This document shows, one piece after another, positions 34,896 to 44,773 of a stretch of 48,677 nt of DNA. A model generated the notes under the pieces. The model had not been told where the DNA came from. It did not search any database and worked only from the letters and a program-made list of their open reading frames with translations. Position 1 is the first letter of the stretch. Each line of letters begins with the position of its first letter. Location: the NCBI GenBank assembly GCA_902826165.1, contig CADEDV010000022.1, positions 1-48,677 on the forward strand, given 5' to 3'. This stretch comes from an uncultured Bacteroidota bacterium (GTDB taxonomy: Bacteria; Bacteroidota; Bacteroidia; Chitinophagales; Chitinophagaceae). The position numbers and the translations under genes were made by a program.

Positions 34896-35486
34896 ATGAA
34901 AACGAATTGGAAGCTGTGGAGCGGTTATTTAGGGATCGTCTTCTTGCTGGCAAGTTGTGGTACCACAGCACATATTGAAAAAGACGACCAGGCTGATTTT
35001 ACAAAGTACAAAACTTTTGCCTGGATTGATAAAGACGGGGAAGGGAGAAGCGATCGTAACAGGGGAAATGACCTGGCAGAGCAAAAGATCAGGGAAGCTG
35101 TTAATAAAGAATTGGAAAAATCGTCCCGTTGGCGGGAATCGAAGAACAGGCCTGATGTTTTACTGAGTTATGATGTATTGGTGGAAAAAAATGTGAAGGA
35201 GCAGAATGATCCTGTTTATTCAAGACCTTTCACAAGAACTTTTTATAATCCCTACACCCGCCGGTATTCAACCATTTATTATCCCTCCCAATTTCTCGGC
35301 TACGACCGGGAGAGAAGAGCAATACGGGAAGGAACAGTTACTGTTACGATGATCGATGCCAGGACTGATAAAACAGTATGGCAGGGCTGGGCCACCGACG
35401 AGGTAAACAGCCGCAACATGACCGGGAAGGAAATACAGGCCGCTGTAAGGTCAATCTTCAGGAAATTTGATGTAGCAAAAAACTGA
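34896..35486 (+). CDS. DUF4136 domain lipoprotein
   Basis: The 196-residue product from the SD-supported start has a lipoprotein signal whose lipobox is LLASC, about 22 residues in. The mature protein matches DUF4136: DFTKYKTFAWID near the start, REAVNKELEKSSRW, then RPDVLLSYDV, a Tyr/Arg-rich loop (YNPYTRRYSTIYYPS), and TVTVTMIDARTDKTVWQGWATDE followed by AVRSIFRKF at the end. These are small outer-membrane-associated lipoproteins of unknown role. It stands alone and ends at a strong terminator. Confidence 0.88.
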   Translation: MKTNWKLWSGYLGIVFLLASCGTTAHIEKDDQADFTKYKTFAWIDKDGEGRSDRNRGNDLAEQKIREAVNKELEKSSRWRESKNRPDVLLSYDVLVEKNVKEQNDPVYSRPFTRTFYNPYTRRYSTIYYPSQFLGYDRERRAIREGTVTVTMIDARTDKTVWQGWATDEVNSRNMTGKEIQAAVRSIFRKFDVAKN

Positions 35487-35513
35487 TTTTTATAAGGACG
35501 GTTCCGGACACAG

Positions 35514-35538
35514 CCCCTTGCGAAAGCAAGGGGTTTTT
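35514..35538 (+). terminator. Terminator of the DUF4136 gene
   Basis: CCCCTTGC and GCAAGGGG pair perfectly across a GAAA tetraloop, followed by five T. It is 27 bases after the stop. Confidence 0.92.
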
Positions 35539-35832
35539 GATTGATGCACATAAAAAAACCGCCTGGTGGAGCGGCTTCAAAATCTCTTGGGTTGGGACGG
35601 TTAAGGGGTAGATCTTTTTTTCAATAAGGTAAAGATTTTGACTTCGATTTTTTCATGAATTGGATCAGGGCTTTCACAGGATTGGTCAGGATTTTACTTG
35701 GTTTTTCGGATCTGGATCAGTTGGTTTTTTGGATATCAGAATTTCAATTGGTTTTTCAGGATTGGTTGTCATCGGTTGACAGTACAAATATGGAAAGGAT
35801 TTTCGGGGAGGTATAATTTATTCGACGAATGG
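35539..35832. repeat. Intergenic region with degenerate G/T-rich repeats
   Basis: No gene was found in this convergent gap. TTGGTTTTTCGGA (35698-35710), TTGGTTTTTTGGA (35721-35733) and TTGGTTTTTCAGGA (35748-35761) recur at 23- and 27-base steps. Related pieces (GGATTGGTCAGGATTTT at 35679-35695, GGATTGGTTGTC at 35759-35770) lie around them. A short CCGC/GCGG hairpin with a T-tract for the minus strand lies near 35553-35575. The repeats look like a decaying tandem array with no coding potential. Confidence 0.5.
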
Positions 35833-35873
35833 GCAAAAACCTCCGATTTTCGGGCTTTTTACCCTGTTTTTGC
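35833..35873 (-). terminator. Structured region after the LytTR gene, possible terminator
   Basis: GCAAAAAC (35833-35840) pairs with GTTTTTGC (35866-35873), and an inner CCGA/TCGG hairpin lies at 35843-35853. On the minus strand it starts three bases after the regulator stop. The stem is A/T-rich, so its strength is uncertain. Confidence 0.45.
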
Positions 35874-35875
35874 TG

Positions 35876-36571
35876 TCAGATGATATTGAAACGGCGGATC
35901 ACTTCAGCCTTACTGGCTTTGCTGACGGGTATTTCTGCCCCTTTTACTAAAAGGGTATTTTCCCGGATATTGTCCACTTTGCTGATATTGACGATGTAAG
36001 AACGGTGCACTTTGATGAATTGCCGGGTATTGACTTTGGTTTCCAGGTTTTTTATGGTATTAAGTGCAACATATTTTCTTTCTGTTGAAACGAACTTCAC
36101 ATAATCTCCCATACTTTCTATATAGAGTATATCATCGTTTTTTAACCTGATGAGCTTACCATCGCTTTTAATAAAAATGTGATCGTCGTTATTGGTATCA
36201 TTATTTTTTGATGTGGTAGTAGTAGCTTCTATTTTTTTAAGTGCATCTGAAAAACGTTGGTAGCTAAAAGGCTTTTTAAGAAAGTCAGTTACGTTGTACT
36301 CAAAGCCATTATAGGCATATTCGGTTTTCGAAGTGGTTAGTATTACTTTAGGAGAGTAAGCTATCTTATCCAGTACATCGAAACCCTGTCCACCGGGTAT
36401 CTCTACATCTAGAAAAATAAGATCAACGGTATTTGTATCTAAAAAATTGATTGCTTCAGTCACATTAGTGCAATGTGCTTTTACTTCGATCCGGCCACTT
36501 TTCTCACAACAGCCTTTCAAATAATCAGCAGCCACTTGTAAATCTTCTACTATGATGCAACTGAGTTTCAT
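35876..36571 (-). CDS. LytTR family response regulator
   Basis: A 231-residue transcription regulator. The receiver domain (1-118) starts SCIIVEDLQVAADYL, with the phosphoacceptor Asp55 in LIFLDVEIPGGQG, the conserved Thr/Ser in ILTTSKTEYA and the Lys in FLKKPF. After a Thr/Asn/Asp-rich linker, the LytTR DNA-binding domain spans about 128-231 (IFIKSDGKLIRLKNDDILYIES, then FIKVHRSYIVNISKVD, then EIPVSKASKAEV). Its ATG overlaps the HPt stop by four bases, so the two proteins are made together. It is the output of the phosphorelay that starts with the divergent hybrid kinase. Confidence 0.95.
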   Translation of the reverse strand: MKLSCIIVEDLQVAADYLKGCCEKSGRIEVKAHCTNVTEAINFLDTNTVDLIFLDVEIPGGQGFDVLDKIAYSPKVILTTSKTEYAYNGFEYNVTDFLKKPFSYQRFSDALKKIEATTTTSKNNDTNNDDHIFIKSDGKLIRLKNDDILYIESMGDYVKFVSTERKYVALNTIKNLETKVNTRQFIKVHRSYIVNISKVDNIRENTLLVKGAEIPVSKASKAEVIRRFNII

Positions 36572-36969
36572 GCGGCCGACCTGTTAAAGGAAGCAAGTTT
36601 ATTATGCTCGTTAATAATTACCTGGTGAGCTTCTTCCAGGGTATTCAGCAGGTCCTTATAATTGACCTCAATGTCTTTTATTGATTGCACCTCGTAACAT
36701 TTATTTTCAAATGCTTTACATTTTTCCAGCACATCTGGCATCCCAACAAAACCAAAAGTGGGCTTTATTTTATGTACAGCCTTTCTAAGTAACTCAAGAT
36801 CATTTTGTTGAAAATTAGCCAGGATGCCCGACCTGTCTGCGTCAAAATGATCCAGCACCGTCTTGAACATAGTTTCTATATACGAATAATCGTCCTCGTA
36901 CATATTAAATATGTAATCAGCATCAATGCTGTCACTAAAGGTAAAAGTGGTAGTACTGCGGTCTGACAT
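36568..36969 (-). CDS. Histidine phosphotransfer (HPt) domain protein
   Basis: A 133-residue helical protein that would carry phosphate between receivers. The phosphorylated histidine is His66 in LLRKAVHKIKPTFGFVGM, the classic HPt motif (HxxKxxxxxxG). Helices surround it (DDYSYIETMFKTVLDHFDADRS before, VLEKCKAFENKCYEV after). There is no other domain. It lies between a hybrid kinase with a C-terminal receiver and a LytTR regulator with an N-terminal receiver, which is exactly where an HPt intermediate is needed. The start codon context ATTCCTATG is shared with the kinase gene. Confidence 0.93.
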   Translation of the reverse strand: MSDRSTTTFTFSDSIDADYIFNMYEDDYSYIETMFKTVLDHFDADRSGILANFQQNDLELLRKAVHKIKPTFGFVGMPDVLEKCKAFENKCYEVQSIKDIEVNYKDLLNTLEEAHQVIINEHNKLASFNRSAA

Positions 36970-37071
36970 AGGAATAGATTATAAAATCATTGAATATTGG
37001 ATAATAGGAACGTTATTTCTTCGTTTTTAGTATAATTCCTGTCTTTTTGATAGGGGTAAAGTCTGATTCCT

Positions 37072-37074
<3 letters not shown>
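36967..37074. promoter_or_regulatory. Divergent promoter region of the phosphorelay genes
   Basis: About 100 bases separate the two start codons. CATAGGAAT (36967-36975) and ATTCCTATG (37066-37074) are perfect inverted copies that include both ATGs. ATTCCT also occurs at 37035-37040. Inside lies an 11-base-step direct repeat, CGTTATTT (37011-37018) and CGTTTTTA (37022-37029). A LytTR-type regulator could bind such repeats, although the full LytTR consensus is not met. No TAnnTTTG box was found. Confidence 0.4.
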
Positions 37075-39436
<2,362 letters not shown>

Positions 39437-39519
39437 TTCAGGAGAATCATTATTTAATTATAAAAATAGTACACATGACTGTACAAGGCTCTTTTCCAAT
39501 ATATTATTCAGAGCTTTCA

Positions 39520-40227
39520 TTATTTACCTGCTTTCCATTTGTTATACTTTTTAACCACTTCCAGCAAATCATCTTTTTTTGTCAACGTCTTAATGAATTC
39601 AGTTTCTAATTCCAGGAATTCCAAAGCTTCCGCCATTTTCATTTTCATCGGGTACTGATCAGAAATATAAATGAAACCTTTAGTAGGGTGTTTAAAAATG
39701 ATATCCCGTTTTGTTGCATTTCCATCATATTCTCTTCTGCCTGGTAGTCTTCTTTCCATTTCTACATCCTGAAAAAGTGAAAACACCGGGAATACACCTT
39801 TTATACTTAACAGGATAAAGTAAACACCATCGGGTGCCACATTGCCGGTTGCAGGTATCAGGTAGAGTTGTTTATTGGCAGATACATCCCAGGTAATAAA
39901 GTCATAGGACTTTCCCTCGTAGGTGAAACCAAAACCCTTTACTTTCAACCTGTCTATTTTTTTAGCTTTTTCTCCGTTGACGGAGAAGCGAAAATCAAAA
40001 GCCAGTTTACTGAATTCGATTTCTTTGGATTCGCCAGGCACTTCATCGCTGATGCGGTCTGCTGTTTGTTGTGAAGAGGCCCCCAATTTTAATTTTGGTT
40101 TTATGGGCACTTGTATTTTGCCACGAAGCGTATCTCCACTCTTGTTTATATAGTAGCCATCTGCTTCCTGTGCAACTGCAACAATTGAAATGGTTTGCAG
40201 TAACAAGAAAATTAAAAATGATTTCAT
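39520..40227 (-). CDS. Exported protein of unknown function
   Basis: A 235-residue protein with a signal peptide (MKSFLIFLLLQTISIVAVAQ). The mature N-terminus, GYYINKSGDTLRGKIQVPIK, resembles a repeat often seen at the start of Bacteroidota envelope proteins of unknown role. The middle appears beta-rich (KVKGFGFTYEGKSYDFITWD). The C-terminal ~40 residues are helical and rich in Lys and Glu. No catalytic motif is visible. It starts 31 bases after the stop of the next gene on the same strand, so the two may form an operon. Confidence 0.7.
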   Translation of the reverse strand: MKSFLIFLLLQTISIVAVAQEADGYYINKSGDTLRGKIQVPIKPKLKLGASSQQTADRISDEVPGESKEIEFSKLAFDFRFSVNGEKAKKIDRLKVKGFGFTYEGKSYDFITWDVSANKQLYLIPATGNVAPDGVYFILLSIKGVFPVFSLFQDVEMERRLPGRREYDGNATKRDIIFKHPTKGFIYISDQYPMKMKMAEALEFLELETEFIKTLTKKDDLLEVVKKYNKWKAGK

Positions 40228-40258
40228 AGCTGGTTGTATTTATTTTTCAGCATTAATC

Positions 40259-40639
40259 TTATTGTGCTTCTAATGTAATATTCCCTACGCTTGTAGTTTG
40301 ATTTGCGGTTACAATTACACCTCTTGCTGTTGTCTTATACCGGGCAGGATTTCTCGGATAAAAAACTACCCGGTGTTCACCTGCTGGCAGATTGTTTATC
40401 CTGAAATATCCCTGCGCATTTGGATTGCCAATTCTGTGTATCGTGTCTTCGGGATTGTTTAAGCGGGTTATTGCCACCACTGCCCTTGCATTTGCCACAC
40501 GGGGATAAATATATCCTTCAATATTTCCTCTTTCGGGTGGTGCTGATCTGAATGAAAAATTCAGCAAGGCAAAAACGGCTGCGCAAATTGTAAGGGTAAA
40601 AATTGTTAACACTAAGTGTTTACGATTATTTTGATTCAT
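40259..40639 (-). CDS. Small membrane-anchored protein with a carboxypeptidase-regulatory-like domain
   Basis: The ATG at 40639 was chosen because it is followed by a short basic stretch and one hydrophobic segment (HLVLTIFTLTICAAVFALLNF). Upstream in-frame sequence is not protein-like and has only alternative starts. The 126-residue product has an exported part with IEGYIYPRVANARAVVAITR and YFRINNLPAGEHRVVFYPRN, the pattern of a carboxypeptidase-regulatory or PEGA-like beta-sandwich. It may be an anchor or a binding module. It is divergent from the giant-protein operon. Confidence 0.75.
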   Translation of the reverse strand: MNQNNRKHLVLTIFTLTICAAVFALLNFSFRSAPPERGNIEGYIYPRVANARAVVAITRLNNPEDTIHRIGNPNAQGYFRINNLPAGEHRVVFYPRNPARYKTTARGVIVTANQTTSVGNITLEAQ

Positions 40640-40740
40640 AGATTTTAGTTTAATGATTTTAAGATGAGCTAATTTATAAAAAGGTAACAATGATTTGATG
40701 TTTTTTTTTGCTGGCACAAAAAAATAATCTTAGTATTGAA

Positions 40741-40780
40741 ATAGGATTTGAAGTATAGGATTTGTGTTACTTATTGTAAC
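40741..40780. promoter_or_regulatory. Tandem 10-bp repeats and a palindrome upstream of the giant-protein operon
   Basis: ATAGGATTTG occurs at 40741-40750 and 40755-40764, a 14-base step. A palindrome, GTTAC-TTATT-GTAAC, follows at 40766-40780, about 40 bases before the GTG start. The arrangement resembles an operator. The repeats are near but not equal to the TAnnTTTG box. Confidence 0.4.
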
Positions 40781-40818
40781 GGTGAATACTAATTTTAAAA
40801 CCATTAAACCACACGCTT

Positions 40819-43191
40819 GTGAGATCCAGCCTTGTTGCTGCCTCTTTGTTGTTACTATGCCTTTTCGCATTTTATACACACACTGAAGGCCAGGTAAACA
40901 AATTTTCTGCTGAATTATCCAAAGGGACAAATGGTCCATCTCCGGGAGACAGTTCACATTATTTAAAGCAAAGCAAATCTTCAGCAGCTAAAGTTATTCC
41001 GGTTATTTCTGCTCCTGCTAAATTCTCTTTAACAAATCAATTAATACCTGCTTTTGCAAAAAATAATGGTATATCATCTGTTTCAAAAATAATTGGTTCT
41101 CCATCCTTCCAGGTTGTAAAGACTCATCTATCAGTGCAGGGGAGCGCAGCCATGAATGGTTTCTCCGGTGCTATGGATAATGTATATAATAATGAAGCAT
41201 CTGCTGCTGTGTCGGTTTTTAGTATGCCATTCCATGCAGATTACCATTCAGCAACCGGTTGGCAAAGTTCGGGTGATCATACCCGGTTTGCTTCCATGAA
41301 ATTTGATAAGAATATTTTTCTTCAACAATTATCGGATAAGATCAGGAAGGAACTTAATCCTGAAGAGGTCTTTAAAGATGCATTACAAAAGTTGTATACG
41401 CAAAGAGATAAGGCTATTGCCAATTTGCAAGGCGGGATTACCAGTTTCCTGATTGAAAATAACCCCGTACTTCATGCTGCCATTAAAGACAAAATCAATG
41501 CGGAGAACATTTCCCGGATGGGAACTGAAACTTTTCTCAGCAACCTGCTTAAGCAGGGGCAGGCAATACTTAAGGAAAAGGAACTGCTCGTTTCCCGGCT
41601 TCAGTTAAGAAATACACAAGCATTGATTGCAGATGATTCGTTAGAAACTGCTGTGGCTGCTTTTGAGTCACAGAGCAAGGCTAATGAAGTTCTGCAACAG
41701 TCATTGCCTGAACTTCGTAACCAATGGTTAAAGAATGGCATTCTTGAAACGATTGCTGGTTTTGAAAAAACGAAAAAAGCTGCCATTGACAAATTGTTGC
41801 AGGACCCGGATCAACTTCGCAAAGTTGCACAGGATAAATTTAAGCTTCAGGGCTTGCGAAAATTATTGCTGCATGCCAATTCCTTTTCGTTAGGTTCTTC
41901 TGGTGTGGACCAGGGGGCGTTGGGGATTAAAGATGCTCTGCTCAATGGAATCAGTGCCTCATTTTTAAAAGGTAACCGGTTTTTTGCCCCGGTAGCAGGT
42001 AAAATACCCGGGATAAAAAATTTGAGTGATCTGCGGTATGCGAACTTCAGTGAGCTACCTGATATTTTCACCACCGCATTGCGGATCGGCAAAGGTGGAG
42101 AGGATGCTAATTTCTCTCATGTTTCTTTTTCTCTTTTTCAACCTGTAAGCAATACTGCTGTCCCGGTAGCTGCCTTTTCGCCTGCCCTTCCAAAAAATCT
42201 TGTCAGTACTTTCAGCAAACAACTTACTATCGGATCTGCCCATACATTGCTGGCTGAAATTTCCAAATCAACTTTGTTGCAACCTTCATCCGGCACTTCG
42301 GGGATCAAGGATTTGGTTAATTCGGATAACCTGTTTGGTAATATGGGGCTGAATGTTCAATACCGGGGCGAGTTTGAACGACTTGGGATAACACAGCAGA
42401 CCACGATCCGTTATACGGGTAAGGAATATTCTAATGTGGGAAATTTTGCCCTGGTCAGTGGCGCCAAAGAAATCTCCAATGATCTGAAAAAATATTTTCT
42501 GCACCGGAAACTTATCATCAGCCTGAAAGGCCATTATAGAGAATATGATTTTTCCGCCAGCCGGAAAAAATGGAAAAGTTTTTCCTACCTGGCTGATGTA
42601 AAATTAAAATTGAAGAAGGGCGAGTTTGTTGAACTACGTTATCAACCCTATATCAACCGCAGGAGCAGCCCGGAGGAAAGTTATACCAGCAGTAAGTCCT
42701 ACCGGTTTGCCATTCGTGGGGTGGTGAACCGAAAACTGGGGAGAAATTTCAGGTACCGGAATTTTATGGAAGTTTCCAGTTCGAAGGATGATCAGTATGA
42801 TTTTTACAGGGACCAGTTTTATAGTAACCAGTTTACTTCTTTTACCAGCCTTCAAACTTTTACTATCGGGAAAGATAATTTATTCGTCAATATTAACGGT
42901 AACATTGCCAGGCAGCAAACCGGTTACCTTTTAGGTAATTCCTCGCTCAGCGCTGATGCGGGTATTCAGTTTTCGACCCGCTCTACCATCGCATTAAGTT
43001 CTTCGGTTGTGTATACTTCCGTGAAGGGTATTTACCAGCAAGTTGCCATGCGCCAATCATTGAGTACAACTATCGGAAACAGATTTGTTATTGATGGGTA
43101 TATCCATGCAGGAATCAATAAGGTTATGCTATCCTACCTGGATATTCCTGCTGTATCCGGTAATTTATCAATTTCCTATCACCTTAAATAA
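40819..43191 (+). CDS. Probable outer-membrane beta-barrel protein, first gene of the giant-protein operon
   Basis: The frame starts with GTG at 40819, giving a good signal peptide (MRSSLVAASLLLLCLFAFY). I recognise no named family in the 790 residues. The part from about 175 to 345 is helical with coiled-coil character (DALQKLYTQRDKAIANLQ, then QGQAILKEKELLVSRLQL). From about 500 to the end, alternating hydrophobic and polar residues with many aromatics suggest barrel strands (FVELRYQPYINRRS, FRYRNFMEVSSS, FYSNQFTSFTSLQTFTI). The last residues are ISYHLK. The next gene starts 10 bases later. It could be a dedicated outer-membrane component for the giant protein downstream, but this is inference from position. 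Confidence 0.7.
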   Translation: MRSSLVAASLLLLCLFAFYTHTEGQVNKFSAELSKGTNGPSPGDSSHYLKQSKSSAAKVIPVISAPAKFSLTNQLIPAFAKNNGISSVSKIIGSPSFQVVKTHLSVQGSAAMNGFSGAMDNVYNNEASAAVSVFSMPFHADYHSATGWQSSGDHTRFASMKFDKNIFLQQLSDKIRKELNPEEVFKDALQKLYTQRDKAIANLQGGITSFLIENNPVLHAAIKDKINAENISRMGTETFLSNLLKQGQAILKEKELLVSRLQLRNTQALIADDSLETAVAAFESQSKANEVLQQSLPELRNQWLKNGILETIAGFEKTKKAAIDKLLQDPDQLRKVAQDKFKLQGLRKLLLHANSFSLGSSGVDQGALGIKDALLNGISASFLKGNRFFAPVAGKIPGIKNLSDLRYANFSELPDIFTTALRIGKGGEDANFSHVSFSLFQPVSNTAVPVAAFSPALPKNLVSTFSKQLTIGSAHTLLAEISKSTLLQPSSGTSGIKDLVNSDNLFGNMGLNVQYRGEFERLGITQQTTIRYTGKEYSNVGNFALVSGAKEISNDLKKYFLHRKLIISLKGHYREYDFSASRKKWKSFSYLADVKLKLKKGEFVELRYQPYINRRSSPEESYTSSKSYRFAIRGVVNRKLGRNFRYRNFMEVSSSKDDQYDFYRDQFYSNQFTSFTSLQTFTIGKDNLFVNINGNIARQQTGYLLGNSSLSADAGIQFSTRSTIALSSSVVYTSVKGIYQQVAMRQSLSTTIGNRFVIDGYIHAGINKVMLSYLDIPAVSGNLSISYHLK

Positions 43192-43201
43192 ACAACGCAT
43201 T

Positions 43202-44302
43202 ATGCAGCCTACATATAAATTGGGTTTGTTTTTCCTGCTTTGCGTGTTCAGCATGACCAACCCGTATGCGCAGGTTCAGATTAATTTCCAACCCTCAGTT
43301 CATGGAAGATCCATCGACGGACTTACCTTTTTTCAGGTGAATAACCTTACTAATACTGAATTTTCGGCCAGTTTGCGAATCAGTATACATGAAGAGAAAT
43401 CAGGAAAGGTTGCTGAACTCAGCGCCAGAACAATAGTTGTTCAAAAAGGATTGAATTCATTTACCCGGTTCCCGCAAGGAAGCATCAGAACCGTTTTTGG
43501 CCGCTCTTCCCTTGCCTCCATCGTACAACAGACCGGGAAGCTGGCGGAAGGTGATTACGAGTATTGTTTTGAACTTACTCCCACCGATGATAAGCCAGGG
43601 TTATTGGATCTGTATGAACAATGTTTTCAACTGTCGCTTCAGCCCAGGTCACCTCTTTTACTGGCCGACCCGGTTGATGAAGAAAAAATATGTAATCAAC
43701 GTCCCCCGTTTCTATGGCAGCCACCGATGCCTACCGATCTCAGTGCCAGGTACCGTATTATCGTGGCAGAGCTCAAAACCCGGCAAAGTCCTGCTGAGGC
43801 CCTGAGTTTTAATCTTCCTGTTATTAATATCAGTGAAGTGAGGGAACCCCGGTTGAATTACCCGGCCCATCTTCAATCACTGGATACCGGCAAAACATAT
43901 GTCTGGCAGGTTTATTATTCTGTCAATAATATGCTGCTCACCAAATCAGAGATATGGACATTTCGTATTGATTGTGAAGAACCCAAAACAAAGGTTGCCG
44001 ATGATAGTTACCGTGAACTAAAGGAAAGCGGGGAGGGGGATTATTATATTGCTGATGAACACCTGAAGTTTGCTGTAACTAATTTTTACAATGAAGGGAG
44101 TCTGCAGTATTCTATCGCGAACCTGAGCGAACCGACAAAAACTATTTCAAAACTTCCGAAGTTTAAACTCCTCACCGGTTTAAATAAATATCAACTCAAC
44201 TTATCTGAGTACCGGGATTTTAAACCGGGGGAGCATTACCTGTTGACGGTATTTATGCCGAACGGGCAGCGGATGTATTTACGATTTACCTATCAAGAAT
44301 GA
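43202..44302 (+). CDS. Exported protein with possible fibronectin III-like segment, second gene of the operon
   Basis: The ATG at 43202 gives 366 residues with a signal peptide (MQPTYKLGLFFLLCVFSMTN, then PYAQ). A longer in-frame start lies inside the previous gene and is unlikely. Near 160-260 there is CNQRPPFLWQPPMPTDL, then RYRIIVAELK and TYVWQVYYSVNN, a pattern typical of fibronectin III-like or DUF928-like modules. The C-terminus (YLLTVFMPNGQRMYLRFTYQ) is beta-rich. There is no catalytic motif. It follows the first gene by 10 bases and precedes the lipoprotein gene by six. Confidence 0.75.
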   Translation: MQPTYKLGLFFLLCVFSMTNPYAQVQINFQPSVHGRSIDGLTFFQVNNLTNTEFSASLRISIHEEKSGKVAELSARTIVVQKGLNSFTRFPQGSIRTVFGRSSLASIVQQTGKLAEGDYEYCFELTPTDDKPGLLDLYEQCFQLSLQPRSPLLLADPVDEEKICNQRPPFLWQPPMPTDLSARYRIIVAELKTRQSPAEALSFNLPVINISEVREPRLNYPAHLQSLDTGKTYVWQVYYSVNNMLLTKSEIWTFRIDCEEPKTKVADDSYRELKESGEGDYYIADEHLKFAVTNFYNEGSLQYSIANLSEPTKTISKLPKFKLLTGLNKYQLNLSEYRDFKPGEHYLLTVFMPNGQRMYLRFTYQE

Positions 44303-44308
44303 CCTGAT

Positions 44309-44749
44309 ATGAAAAGAAATTTAGCAGGCCTGGTGCTCCTGGCGGGTGTTTTATTGCCGGGTTGTAAAAATAAAGGTATACAACTGGATACCCGCATGAT
44401 AACTGTCGGGCAAAATAAATGTATTGTACAAGTAATGCCGGCGGGTTTCCAGGAAGGCAGTGAAAACGATAATGGAACTTTCGATTATTACCGGGTCATC
44501 ATTGAAAGTAAAGCGAAGATGACCGACAGCAGCCATATTCACGCTATTAATTTCGGGATGGAGCAGGCCATCCATAAAGTTATGGATGGGGATACGTTAC
44601 TGCCGGTATTTGTACAACGTATTGCAAACGGAAAGAAAGAAAATTATGAATATATCGTATCGTTTGAACGAACAGCAGAACCAAAACAATATGAAATCCT
44701 GATCAACGATCCTGTTTTTGAAATGGGGCCGCTCAGTTTAAAATTTTAA
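44309..44749 (+). CDS. Small lipoprotein, third gene of the operon
   Basis: A 146-residue protein with a lipoprotein signal (MKRNLAGLVLLAGVLLPGC, cysteine at residue 19). The mature part appears to be a single beta-sandwich (FDYYRVIIESKAKM, then NYEYIVSFERTAEPKQYEIL). It is close on both sides, six bases after the second gene and 24 before the giant gene. It might help assemble or hold the giant protein at the cell surface. No family is recognised. Confidence 0.75.
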   Translation: MKRNLAGLVLLAGVLLPGCKNKGIQLDTRMITVGQNKCIVQVMPAGFQEGSENDNGTFDYYRVIIESKAKMTDSSHIHAINFGMEQAIHKVMDGDTLLPVFVQRIANGKKENYEYIVSFERTAEPKQYEILINDPVFEMGPLSLKF

Positions 44750-44773
44750 GGCTAATTAAAATTGCGTTTCAGC

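Noticed and set aside
35553-35575. Second terminator for the LytTR gene
   Set aside because: The stem is only four base pairs and lies about 300 bases from the stop.
35698-35883. A 61-codon plus-strand ORF in the convergent gap
   Set aside because: It is low-complexity sequence made from the G/T repeats and runs into the opposite regulator gene. It has no ribosome site.
43085-43201. Longer start of the second gene in the giant-protein operon
   Set aside because: It lies inside the preceding gene, and the signal peptide begins only at 43202.
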